A stretch of DNA of 43,013 bases. It comes from an uncultured Sphingomonadaceae bacterium (GTDB taxonomy: Bacteria > Pseudomonadota > Alphaproteobacteria > Sphingomonadales > Sphingomonadaceae). Both the position numbers and the translations under genes were made by a program. Positions 1 through 10,291 of the stretch are shown piece by piece (within the stretch, counting starts at the first letter, position 1; each line of letters begins with the position of its first letter). The stretch lies in the NCBI GenBank assembly GCA_947488845.1, contig CANLBM010000021.1, forward strand, positions 1 to 43,013, given 5' to 3'. The notes beneath the pieces are model-generated. The model was not told where the DNA came from, did no database searches, and saw nothing but the letters and a program-made list of their open reading frames with translations.

Positions 1-72
1 CATTCAAAGCTCCTTTCAAGCCATAAATAGCCGAAATCCTAACTTTCAATATGGACCACTTTTCGGGGGGCA
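1..72 (-). mobile_element. Outward end of an IS3-type insertion sequence (partial)
   Basis: Read on the minus strand, positions 72-53 give TGCCCCCCGAAAAGTGGTCC. This begins with TG and resembles the terminal inverted repeats of IS3-family elements. About 30 nt further on is a ribosome binding site (AAGGAG) and an ATG at 3-1, where OrfA would start; the rest lies outside the window. The layout of repeat, short leader and start codon is what an IS3 left end looks like. No transposase residues are visible beyond the start codon, so the family call is an inference. Confidence 0.5.
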
Positions 73-80
73 GGCCAACC

Positions 81-173
81 TCACGCCGCCTTCAATTCTA
101 GTATCTTGTCGAGCGCGTCGTCCAGTTCACGTTTCACGATTTTCAGGTCATAGCAGTCTTGCATTTTCAGCAA
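81..173 (-). pseudogene. Remnant: 3' end of an unknown gene
   Basis: An open frame on the minus strand ends at a TGA at 83-81. It encodes about 30 charged, helix-prone residues (…YDLKIVKRELDDALDKILE…, ending in LKAA) and is closed upstream by a TAG at 177-179. It lies right beside the IS3-type end, so it may be the tail of a gene destroyed by insertion or decay. I do not recognise the family. It could also be chance coding in decayed DNA. Confidence 0.25.
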
Positions 174-179
174 AACCTA

Positions 180-203
180 CCTTTGCGCCTTGGTGTCTTC
201 GTG
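180..203. repeat. Three imperfect tandem 8-mers
   Basis: The minus strand reads CACGAAGA, CACCAAGG and CGCAAAGG in a row. Tracts like this recur between genes in many bacterial genomes, often close to small accessory genes. Here it separates the decayed fragment at 81-173 from the thiC end. No function can be assigned. Confidence 0.4.
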
Positions 204-252
204 TGAAATTTCCATGACACAAATGGCCAGCATTCGACATCCTCCACCCCAA

Positions 253-280
253 CCCCTCCTCTGAAGAGGAGGGGCTTTTT
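253..280 (+). terminator. Hairpin with T-run downstream of thiC
   Basis: A 9-bp perfect GC-rich stem (CCCCTCCTC / GAGGAGGGG) with a TGAA loop is followed by CTTTTT on the plus strand. The T-run suits termination of plus-strand transcripts coming from the IS side. For thiC, transcribed the other way, the hairpin lies just past the stop codon but has no good U-tract. Confidence 0.55.
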
Positions 281-286
281 AGTGCT

Positions 287-2786
<2,500 letters not shown>

Positions 2787-2828
2787 GGAAGGATGTTAGG
2801 GCGAAGCCGAGTGCAGGTCCAGTGAAGT

Positions 2829-3299
2829 TTACAGACCGAGGTCGCTCAATCCCGGATGATCGTCGGGGCGGTGGCCCCGGGGCCAGTGGAACAGCCGGTC
2901 GGAAGCGTCAATCGACACATCGTTGATGCTGGCGTGGCGCCGGCGCATCAGACCGTCGTCGTGAAACTCCCAGTTTTCATTGCCGTAAGAGCGCCACCAC
3001 TGACTGGCGGCATCACGCCATTCATAGGCAAAGCGGACCGCGATCCGGCTTCCGCCAAAGGTCCAGAGTTCCTTGATCAGCCGGTAATCTTGCTCCCGCT
3101 GCCATTTCTCAGTCAGAAATGCGACAATCTCCGCGCGCCCGGCGAGAAAGTGTTCGCGGTTTCGCCAGAAGCTGTCGGCTGTATATGCCAGCGCGACCTT
3201 CTCAGGGTCGCGGCTGTTCCAGCCATCTTCGGCGGCGCGAACCTTGCGGATGGCGCTGTCACGGGTGAACGGCGGCAATGGGGGACGGTGTTCGGTCAT
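2829..3299 (-). CDS. DUF1348 / NTF2-like protein
   Basis: This 156-residue protein belongs to the DUF1348 branch of the NTF2/SnoaL fold. Visible hallmarks are [17 protein letters not shown], the [17 protein letters not shown] region, RFAYEWRD, and [14 protein letters not shown]. Members are small cone-shaped proteins, largely uncharacterised, often beside oxidoreductases. The start has TGAGGATAT a few bases upstream. It is the last gene of a three-gene minus-strand operon, 11 nt after the VOC gene. No catalytic claim can be made. Confidence 0.85.
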   Translation of the reverse strand: MTEHRPPLPPFTRDSAIRKVRAAEDGWNSRDPEKVALAYTADSFWRNREHFLAGRAEIVAFLTEKWQREQDYRLIKELWTFGGSRIAVRFAYEWRDAASQWWRSYGNENWEFHDDGLMRRRHASINDVSIDASDRLFHWPRGHRPDDHPGLSDLGL

Positions 3300-3310
3300 G
3301 CTGCATATCC

Positions 3311-3721
3311 TCAGGCGAAGGGCGTGGCAAATTCCACCCGCGCGCCACCGGGGATGGCACAGATGAAATGGCGGACCGTCGATCCTTCGCCAATCGGACA
3401 GGGATCAAATTCGATTGCGACGCCCGGCCAGGCGCTGACCCGATCGAACACGGTTGCCAGCGCGGCTTCGTCGGCGACCCCGATCGCGAGATGGTGGAGA
3501 CCGATATTCTTCTTGCGGTCGAAGGGCGTCGCCGTTTCCGGATCGCTCACTTGCCAGAGCGTGATCAGGGTCGAACCATCGGATATGAAATGGGCCGGAT
3601 AGTCGGGCACGCCGCCCGCCACTTCATATCCGAGGGCATCGCGGAAGAAATCGAGCGCTGCATCAATATCGGGAAGAGCGAGACCGACGTGGTGCACTCC
3701 GGTGGTCAGGGGATTGGTCAT
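3311..3721 (-). CDS. VOC family (glyoxalase-fold) protein
   Basis: About 136 residues form one complete VOC unit with paired βαβββ modules. [20 protein letters not shown] is the typical first strand and helix of the lactoylglutathione lyase / methylmalonyl-CoA epimerase group. [20 protein letters not shown] repeats the module, and ARVEFATPF supplies a C-terminal Glu that could bind metal. Two ATGs lie 6 nt apart; the second (3721, MTNPLTTGV) has better spacing to AAGGAGA. The first would overlap the upstream stop codon as ATGA. The substrate is unknown. Confidence 0.85.
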   Translation of the reverse strand: MTNPLTTGVHHVGLALPDIDAALDFFRDALGYEVAGGVPDYPAHFISDGSTLITLWQVSDPETATPFDRKKNIGLHHLAIGVADEAALATVFDRVSAWPGVAIEFDPCPIGEGSTVRHFICAIPGGARVEFATPFA

Positions 3722-3723
3722 TT

Positions 3724-4368
3724 TCATTCTCCTTGTTGGGGATTGGATGGCGTTGCGGCGGCGCGCAATTGCGCCACTTCGGATCTCAGCTGCTCCAGTT
3801 CAGCGGTCAGCGGCGCGACAGCCGACGCTACCTCCGCTTCGGTGAAGCGCGGGGTGATAAACTGCGGGCAATTCCAGTCAAAGCCGACCACCTCAATGAC
3901 ATAGATGCGTTCGACCGCTGGCTTGTCGTCGGGACTGGTCAGCGACGCGACGAGCGCGGGATCATCATCCACGTCAACAATTCTCGCCTTGCCGATGATC
4001 TTCAGGCGGCGCCGGTTGGGATAGTCCATCAGGAACAGCGACACGCGCGGTTCTGCCTGCAGATTGCTGGTGCTGATATATTGTTTGTTGCCGCGATAAT
4101 CGGCGAAGGCCAGGCGATTGCCATCGAGCAATTTCAGAAATCCGGCAGGGCCACCGCGATGCTGGACATAGGGCCAGCCGTCGGCGGTCACGCTGGCGAT
4201 ATAGAAACTGTCGCGGGCGGCAAGGAACATCGCTTCCTTCTTGCCGAGCAAATCGGGGCTGCCGTCGCCTCCGGCTTCCATCCGGGCATAGGCGGTGCGC
4301 GATCCGGCCTGGTCCTGCATCGCCCGCGCGGCATCGGTGAACAATGTTCGGATATAATTCTGTGCCAC
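3724..4368 (-). CDS. Pyridoxamine 5'-phosphate oxidase-fold protein
   Basis: The protein has a split-barrel flavin-binding domain: FYIASVTADGWPYVQHRGGP, LAFADYRGNKQYISTSNL, and VSLFLMDYPNRRRLKIIGKA. This is the PPOX / general-stress FMN-binding family. A short coiled coil closes the C-terminus (LTAELEQLRSEVAQLRAA). I place the start at a GTG at 4368 because GGGAG lies 7 nt upstream; an ATG at 4473 would add a poorly conserved leader. It heads a three-gene operon transcribed away from the LysR gene at 4522, which is probably its regulator. Substrate and reaction are unknown. Confidence 0.8.
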   Translation of the reverse strand: MAQNYIRTLFTDAARAMQDQAGSRTAYARMEAGGDGSPDLLGKKEAMFLAARDSFYIASVTADGWPYVQHRGGPAGFLKLLDGNRLAFADYRGNKQYISTSNLQAEPRVSLFLMDYPNRRRLKIIGKARIVDVDDDPALVASLTSPDDKPAVERIYVIEVVGFDWNCPQFITPRFTEAEVASAVAPLTAELEQLRSEVAQLRAAATPSNPQQGE

Positions 4369-4521
4369 GGTCAGTCTCCCGGTTGGCGCAGCCGGAGGAT
4401 CCGGGGTCTGTCGAGGGAGGGATGAGATCCTGCCGACCGCGCAGGACAGCAGATAGGTCATTGCGTATGCCATGATAATATATTAATTTTGAACTTCACT
4501 GTTTCACACCTGGTAATAATC

Positions 4522-5421
4522 ATGGATCGATTGCAGACCCTGGAAATGTTTGTCGCGGTCGCCGATCGGGGCGGATTTGCCGCAGCGGCCAAGGCGCAGA
4601 ACGTGTCCCCGCCGACGGTCACGCGCGCGATCAGCGCACTGGAAGAGCGTTTGGGCGTGTCGCTGTTCCACCGGTCGACGCGCGCTGTCGCGCTGACCGA
4701 CGACGGCGCGAGCTTTCTTCCAAGGGCGCGACAGATACTGGCCGATATTCAGGACGCCGAGCGGCGGGTCTCCGGCGCACAGAGCGAGCCCCGGGGTCAG
4801 TTCTATGTCACTGCACCGGTGATGTTCGGACGGCTGCATGTCCTGCCGGTCATCGCGACGATGCTGGAACAATATGCGCAGCTCGACGTCCGGATGATGC
4901 TGATCGATCGCAATGTGCGGATGGTTGAAGAGGGCATCGACGTCGCCGTCAGGATCGGACCGCTGGCCGACAGCAGTCTGCTGGCGGTGCCGATCGGCTT
5001 TGTGCGCAAGAAACTCGTCGCCAGCCCGGCCTATCTTGCCAGACACGGCCATCCCGAAAAGCCGTCAGACCTCGTGCGGCATCTGACCATCGGTACGACG
5101 GGACCGCGCGCGATGGGCGAATGGCGGCTGGACGACAAGCGGGTGAAAACCGAACCCCGCCTGTTGCTCAATACGATGGATGCCGCGGTTGCAGCCGCCG
5201 AAGCCGGACTGGGAATAGCGAATTTGCTGAGCTATCAGGTCGAGGAACCGATCCGTCAGGGGAAATTGATAGAGGTTCTGGAACCGGTCGATCCGCAGCT
5301 ATTGCCGGTCAACCTGCTGTTCGAAAGCGCGCGGCGCAGCTTGCCGGCCACCCGCATTTTCATCGACGCGATGAAGGACCGGGCGATGGATCAGGGGCTG
5401 ACCCGCCTGGAAGGCGCCTAA
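4522..5421 (+). CDS. LysR-family transcriptional regulator
   Basis: The 299-residue protein has an N-terminal winged helix-turn-helix (MDRLQTLEMFVAVADRGGF, then SPPTVTRAISALEERLGVSL) and a LysR substrate-binding domain (QFYVTAPVMFGRLHVLPVI; EEGIDVAVRIGPLADSSL). The ATG at 4522 is the conventional start for this family; an upstream in-frame ATG at 4489 adds 11 atypical residues. It is divergent from the PPOX-VOC-DUF1348 operon, and the AT-rich 153-bp gap probably holds both promoters. Its 3' end overlaps that of the MipA-like gene by 3-4 nt, tail to tail. Confidence 0.93.
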   Translation: MDRLQTLEMFVAVADRGGFAAAAKAQNVSPPTVTRAISALEERLGVSLFHRSTRAVALTDDGASFLPRARQILADIQDAERRVSGAQSEPRGQFYVTAPVMFGRLHVLPVIATMLEQYAQLDVRMMLIDRNVRMVEEGIDVAVRIGPLADSSLLAVPIGFVRKKLVASPAYLARHGHPEKPSDLVRHLTIGTTGPRAMGEWRLDDKRVKTEPRLLLNTMDAAVAAAEAGLGIANLLSYQVEEPIRQGKLIEVLEPVDPQLLPVNLLFESARRSLPATRIFIDAMKDRAMDQGLTRLEGA

Positions 5422-6284
5422 AATGTATAGCCTATCCCGATCGCGCCGAACCACTGGTCCGCGCTGCCGCGGATCGCGGTGACCGGCGAGCGTTTCGGGT
5501 CACCGAGCAACCGCGAATAGCTGCCGAGGAAGATCAGGCCGAAGCCGCCATTGGTCGCGTCGCCGTCGAGATCGACCGCGGTCAGCATTGTCGCGCCGAC
5601 ATTCTTCCAGCCGCTGTCTGCGGTGAAGGTCGGCAGGCCGCTGGCGACCGAGCCGGCAGGGGAAATGCTGAAATAATAATCGGCATAGCTGTCATCGACA
5701 TATTCGCCGCTGATCGCCAGGCTGGTGATGACACCGCGGCTGAGCGGAGTGAAATAGGTCAGGCTGGGGAAGATGACCATGCCGTCATGCGCGCCAGCCA
5801 CGTCCCAGCGCAAATCCACCTGTGCGGTCAGCGAGTCATAGGGATTGAGCACGCGGTTGACCTGAACGCCAGCGAAAGGGCCGACTTCGACAGCGAAATC
5901 GAGCTTGCCGAGCGAACGGACCACGGGATCCTTGATCGAATTCTGCCGGTCAAAACGCGCCCTCACCACCGGCCCCAATATGAAATCGACTTTCGCGTCC
6001 TTCCGGTCAGGGATGAAATCGAGCGCAATGCCCGGTCCGCGCGGCTGGAAGTCAATCCCGCGGAAGCTGCCCAATATCACCGGCAGCGGTGAAACAGCGT
6101 AATTGTCCGAACCTTCGTAGCTGGGGCCAGCCGCGATACCGATGCCTGCGGTCAGATAATCGCCGTCGAATACGGAGCTTTCGACCGGCATTGGCGCCGG
6201 GTCTTCCTGCGCCAGAAGCGGGGACGAAATCCCGAGACCGAGAGAGAAGAACGCCGTACGGCTCAGAATATGCAGATTTTTCAA
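5418..6284 (-). CDS. MipA/OmpV-family outer-membrane protein
   Basis: A signal peptide (KNLHILSRTAFFSLGLG… to SPLLAQ) is followed by FDGDYLTAGIGIAAGPSYEGSD, the classic MipA/OmpV opening. Alternating β-strands follow and the protein ends in aromatic Phe (GIGYTF*), as expected of an outer-membrane barrel. The family includes murein-scaffold and porin-like proteins. I place the start at TTG 6284, with GGGGA about 8 nt upstream, giving 288 residues with a signal peptide of normal length. The frame is open to 6374, so an upstream start cannot be excluded. Confidence 0.85.
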   Translation of the reverse strand: MKNLHILSRTAFFSLGLGISSPLLAQEDPAPMPVESSVFDGDYLTAGIGIAAGPSYEGSDNYAVSPLPVILGSFRGIDFQPRGPGIALDFIPDRKDAKVDFILGPVVRARFDRQNSIKDPVVRSLGKLDFAVEVGPFAGVQVNRVLNPYDSLTAQVDLRWDVAGAHDGMVIFPSLTYFTPLSRGVITSLAISGEYVDDSYADYYFSISPAGSVASGLPTFTADSGWKNVGATMLTAVDLDGDATNGGFGLIFLGSYSRLLGDPKRSPVTAIRGSADQWFGAIGIGYTF

Positions 6285-6381
6285 GACGATTCCCCATGTT
6301 ATTGCGCAACGGTCCAACGCGCGGACGGCGGAACGGTTCCATTCCGATATAGTCGTCGCACGGCCATTTGGCAAAATGCTT

Positions 6382-7761
6382 CTAGGACAACTGCCCCTGA
6401 GCGATCAGCTCTTGCAGCGCTTCGACGCATCGCTGATCCACCGCCACACCCGTTTCGCCATGCAATATTGCCATCGCTTTTCCGGATGACATGGCGGACC
6501 GGTATGGCCGGTCGGTGGTCAGCGCATCATAAATGTCCGCGACCGTGATGATCCGCGATTCCAGCGCGATACTGCGCTCATCAAGACCGAGCGGATAGCC
6601 TTTACCATCAAGCCGCTCATGATGCGAACCGGCGATCATCGCCATTTCGCTCATCACGCCAATCTGGCCGAGAATATTCGTCGTGTGGGCGGCATGACCT
6701 TGCATGACCTGCCATTAGTCAGCGTCAAGCTTGCCCGGTTTTTCCAGTATCGTGCTGCTGACGCCCAGTTTCCCGACATCATGCAGTATGGCGGCGCGGC
6801 GCAGCACCCGGCGGCGATCATCGGCCATACCCAGATATCCGGCAATCCTGTCGGCGATCATTCCGACCCGTTCACTATGGCCAGCGGTATAAGGGCTTTT
6901 TGCATCGATCACCCGGCCAAAGGCAGAGCTGATATCGTCGAGATAATCCTCGTCCACCGTGACATATTGCGCTGCCGGTTCCAGCTCCCACAATTGTTCG
7001 GCCAGATCGTCGAGCGCCAGCTCCTCCCAGAAGCCGCTTGCCGCGGACAGCTTTTCAAATATCGCGCAAAGTTCCGGATCGAGCCAGCTTCCGGCCCGGT
7101 TGCGGACTTCCGCAACAGCAACATCCTTACCCTTGGCAGAATAGAAGACATCGGCGACTTGCGCCAACAGGGCGATCCGGCCGCCAAGATGGATATCGGT
7201 CCCGGCGATGCCAAGCGGCAGGCCGGATCCGTCCCAATGTTCATCGAGATGGGCAATGGCCCGGGCGACATCCTCGGAAAAGCGCAACTGCCGGGCGATA
7301 TCGGCGCCGCGCGAACAGCGAGTTGCCATGATATCGGTCATGATCGCACCGCCATTTTCGGCAAGATTGCACAAAGCCTGTTCGCGCACCTCCGGCTCCG
7401 CATCCACGCCGACTTCGCTCGCGACAAATGCGCCAAAATCTTCCGGTTGCGGGCCGATCAGCTTGAAATCATGTTTCAGCTGGCGGTCGTCACCGGCGAA
7501 CATCTCGGTGACCCGGGCAGCATTGGCGCTGCAGCCAAGGTCCTTGAGCAGGACCGCATAATAGATATCCCGCAATTCCTCCCCGTTCAGTCCCAGCGCC
7601 ATCGCCACTTGCGTACCGATCCAGCAGGCGCGGATACTGTGCCCGGCGGGCTGTGCTTCGGTCAGGTCCAGCGCATAGGAAAAGGCACCGAGAATTTCGG
7701 ATAATCGCGATTGGCCGGAATTGTTGCTCGTTTTAAAAAAGGCGTGGCGGAATTGAAACAT
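6382..7761 (-). pseudogene. Tandem HD-GYP phosphodiesterase gene interrupted by an in-frame stop
   Basis: Two stretches lie in one reading frame, separated only by a TAA at 6717-6715 and codons WQV. Before the stop lie 348 residues: a degenerate HD-GYP unit (VLLKDLGCS in place of HD; HWDGSGLPLGIAG in place of GYP) and then a canonical second unit (TAGHSERVGMIADRIAGYLG, AILHDVGKLGVSSTILEKPG). After it comes HHERLDGKGYPLG and DIYDALTTDRPYRSAM, the GYP half. Intact relatives have Glu or Asp after KPGKLDAD, so GAA to TAA is the simplest lesion. The family hydrolyses cyclic di-GMP; a protein ending at the stop would lack the GYP half and probably be inactive. The start at 7761 has AGGAG 9 nt upstream. 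Sequencing error or readthrough remain possible. Confidence 0.9.
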
Positions 7762-7830
7762 TTCCGATGGCTCCTGTCTGCCCCGGTATATGGCCCTGCC
7801 AATCCTATTAAGCGGTTAATTTTCGGGGGA

Positions 7831-8340
7831 TTAAAGTATGTATTTCATGCGCACCGAATAGCGGACATCCTCGGCACCGAGAGTGAATTGCGCCGATTTG
7901 AACTTTGGCGGGCCCATGCCGATTTTGGGATTGCGCGAAAAGCCAAAACCTTCGCGTGGAAGAAACAGCCGCAAGTCCATCTTTCCGTTGGCATTTTCGT
8001 CATGAATCAGCGCCACAGCATAGGTTCCGGGCTTTACCCCGGCGATTTTGATGGACCCGGCATGGGCCGCCGAAATTTTCAGCTTGCGGGCCTTTTTGTC
8101 CTTCGTGCAATCCGGGAAATAATCAGGATCGGTGCTCAGGCAGACCAGGACATCGCCCTTTTCGGATCGCAGACCGGTAATGGCCAGATCAACCGACGCT
8201 GCAATGGCCGGTGCCGTCGCAGCCGGTGCTTCACCGGCCGACGCGCTTGCCCCCAGGACCGCGACCGAAACTGCTCCCAGGATCGGCAAGGCCGATATCC
8301 GTGCCGCAGATTTTGTCCCAAAAGCGAAAATATAACCCAT
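7831..8340 (-). CDS. Exported DUF2141 protein
   Basis: The 169-residue protein has a cleavable signal peptide (SAARISALPILGAVSVAVLG, cleaved near ASA-GEA). The mature domain carries DUF2141 features: LAITGLRSEKGDVLVCL, IKIAGVKPGTYAVALIHDEN followed by ANGKMD, and GFGFSRNP. The fold is a periplasmic β-sandwich of unknown function. The first 110 nt overlap the 3' end of the hydroxylase gene in another frame. The start at 8340 has AGAGGT about 5 nt upstream, and the signal peptide needs this region, so the overlap looks real. The neighbouring hydroxylase and crt genes suggest a membrane or carotenoid link, but this is only context. Confidence 0.85.
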   Translation of the reverse strand: MGYIFAFGTKSAARISALPILGAVSVAVLGASASAGEAPAATAPAIAASVDLAITGLRSEKGDVLVCLSTDPDYFPDCTKDKKARKLKISAAHAGSIKIAGVKPGTYAVALIHDENANGKMDLRLFLPREGFGFSRNPKIGMGPPKFKSAQFTLGAEDVRYSVRMKYIL

Positions 8341-8995
8341 AATTACCTCTGTAATATTCGTGATGTTTCTCGTGGTGGGTCGCAGTTATCAACCATTTCC
8401 CCGGTCGTCCGCGAACCAGCCAGCGCGGAAACATCTCCCACCCCATATGATTGGACACGCCCATAAGCGTCATGGTCAGCAATACCAAACCCAAAACGCC
8501 GACGTGAATCGGTATCGCGATGACCAGAGCGGGGATAACGACCGCTCCGCTAATCGCCTCGACCGGGTGGAAGCTCATCGCCGCCCATGCCGTTGGCGGG
8601 CGACTGTCGTGATGGACCGCATGAGCGACCTTGAACCATTGCGGCCGGTGAAACAGCCGGTGGGTCCAGTAGAACCATGTGTCATGCAGGATCAGATAGA
8701 GAAAATATGATAGCGGCAAATACCAAAGCGGGTAGAGATTTGGATCGGTGTAGATCCTTGTCCAGCCGGCATTCTGCCAGCCCCATGCGACAATGCCCGC
8801 CGGCACGCCGTAAATCGCGGCGGACAGCAGAGACCAGCGGATTTCCCGCGCAATCTGGGGTTTCAGCTGATCATAGTGGCACGGCCGCACCCGATTGGTC
8901 AGCCATGCAAAAAACCCGCTGCTCAGCAGATAGCGCCCGCCGACGATAAAAGTCATCGCGAGCGCGGAGAGCAGGATAGCGACAGCATAGTCCAT
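8231..8995 (-). CDS. Sterol desaturase / fatty acid hydroxylase superfamily protein
   Basis: This 254-residue integral membrane di-iron enzyme carries the three histidine clusters: HDTWFYWTHRLFH, HAVHHDSRPPTAW, and THHEKHHEYYRGNYG, closing with FRFWDKICGTD. Hydrophobic segments flank them. The superfamily includes sterol and fatty-acid hydroxylases and carotenoid hydroxylases. It is divergent from crtYIB, and no classical short CrtZ occurs in the window, so an oxygenase acting on carotenoids or membrane lipids is possible but unproven. The ATG at 8995 (MDYAVAILL) begins right at the first membrane helix; the upstream frame extension looks non-coding. Confidence 0.87.
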   Translation of the reverse strand: MDYAVAILLSALAMTFIVGGRYLLSSGFFAWLTNRVRPCHYDQLKPQIAREIRWSLLSAAIYGVPAGIVAWGWQNAGWTRIYTDPNLYPLWYLPLSYFLYLILHDTWFYWTHRLFHRPQWFKVAHAVHHDSRPPTAWAAMSFHPVEAISGAVVIPALVIAIPIHVGVLGLVLLTMTLMGVSNHMGWEMFPRWLVRGRPGKWLITATHHEKHHEYYRGNYGLYFRFWDKICGTDIGLADPGSSFGRGPGGKRVGR

Positions 8996-9105
8996 GACAG
9001 AGTGAATATGGCGCAGACCTCCGCGGAGCAAGCGCTAAAGCAGGAATATCATACATGCTTTCAGACAGGCTTTCACCTCTGTTCGCTATCCGCTAAGGCT
9101 ATGTG

Positions 9106-10278
9106 ATGCCACCCAGAATATCCCCTTCCCCGCCTTATGATCTGGCAATCGCCGGTGGTGGACTGGCCGGCGGACTGGTGGCCCTGGCGCTGGCAAAATT
9201 GAAGCCCGAACTGAATATCACGCTGATCGAGGCAGAGGATCAGTTTGGCGGTAATCATATCTGGTCCTTTTTCGAAAGTGATGTGGAGCCAGAGCATCGC
9301 TGGCTGGTCGATCCGCTCATCTCCCGGCAGTGGGACCGCTATGATGTGCATTTCCCGAAATACAGCCGCACACTGGGCAATGGCTATTATTCGATTGAGT
9401 CACAAAATCTCGATCGGGAATTGCGCAAACGCCTGCCCGCCGAAGCCGTGAAGACCGGGCAAAAAGTGGCGAAGGTCGAGCCCGGGCTGGTCCAGCTGTC
9501 AGAGGGTGGAAAAATTCCGGCTAAAGCGGTGCTCGATGCGCGCGGTGGCGGTGACATTTCCGCGCTGGATACCGGCTGGCAGAAATTTTGCGGCCAAATG
9601 CTCAGGCTGAAAGAACCGCACGGACTGGACCGACCGGTTGTCATGGATGCGACGGTCGAGCAAATTGACGGCTACCGCTTCGTCTATTGCCTGCCGTTCA
9701 GCGACACGGAAATTTTCGTTGAAGATACCTATTATGCCGACACAGCAGCGCTCGACACCGCCACCTCCCACAGTCGGATTGCCGAATATGCAGCCGCGCG
9801 GGGATGGGAAATCGAAATGGTAATCAGCGAAGAAAAAGGCCATCTTCCAGTGATATATGGCGGAAATTTCGAAACCTTCTGGAAAGATAACCGGGGTGTC
9901 GATGCGCGAGCCGGAGCCCGCGCGGCGTTGATCCAGCCGATCACCAGCTATTCCCTGCCGATGGCGGTCAGAACGGCGGTCATGATTGCCGAAATGCCCG
10001 AGATCACCCAGAGCAAACTCGACAAAATACTGCGTGATCTGGCGATGCAACATTGGAAAGACGGCAAATTCTACAGGCTGCTCTGCGCCTTCCTGTTTCT
10101 CGGTGCCGATCCCGAGAAACGTTACAAGACACTGGAACATAGCTACGCCAAGAGCGAACCGTTACTTGCCCGGTTTTATGCCGGAAAATCGACCTGGATG
10201 GACAAGATCAGCCTGCTGACCGGCAAACCACCTATTCCCGTGTCCCGCGCCATTCGCCTTTTGTTAAATTTTAGATGA
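9106..10278 (+). CDS. crtY: Lycopene β-cyclase
   Basis: This about 390-residue FAD/NAD(P)-dependent cyclase converts lycopene to β-carotene. It shows the CrtY dinucleotide fold at the N-terminus (YDLAIAGGGLAGGLVALAL), FGGNHIWSFFESD, the LDARGGGD strand, FSDTEIFVEDTYY, and SYSLPMAVRTAV. The ATG is chosen with AAGG 7 nt upstream; a GTG sits immediately before it. It is the first gene of a plus-strand crtY-crtI-crtB operon with 13 nt to crtI. Product chemistry beyond β-carotene is not settled by this cluster. Confidence 0.95.
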   Translation: MPPRISPSPPYDLAIAGGGLAGGLVALALAKLKPELNITLIEAEDQFGGNHIWSFFESDVEPEHRWLVDPLISRQWDRYDVHFPKYSRTLGNGYYSIESQNLDRELRKRLPAEAVKTGQKVAKVEPGLVQLSEGGKIPAKAVLDARGGGDISALDTGWQKFCGQMLRLKEPHGLDRPVVMDATVEQIDGYRFVYCLPFSDTEIFVEDTYYADTAALDTATSHSRIAEYAAARGWEIEMVISEEKGHLPVIYGGNFETFWKDNRGVDARAGARAALIQPITSYSLPMAVRTAVMIAEMPEITQSKLDKILRDLAMQHWKDGKFYRLLCAFLFLGADPEKRYKTLEHSYAKSEPLLARFYAGKSTWMDKISLLTGKPPIPVSRAIRLLLNFR

Positions 10279-10291
10279 GTATTCCTGTTAC

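Noticed and set aside
8231..8995. Calling the hydroxylase CrtZ
   Set aside because: CrtZ proteins are about 160-180 residues with a different spacing of His clusters; this one is 254 residues and fits the general sterol-desaturase superfamily.
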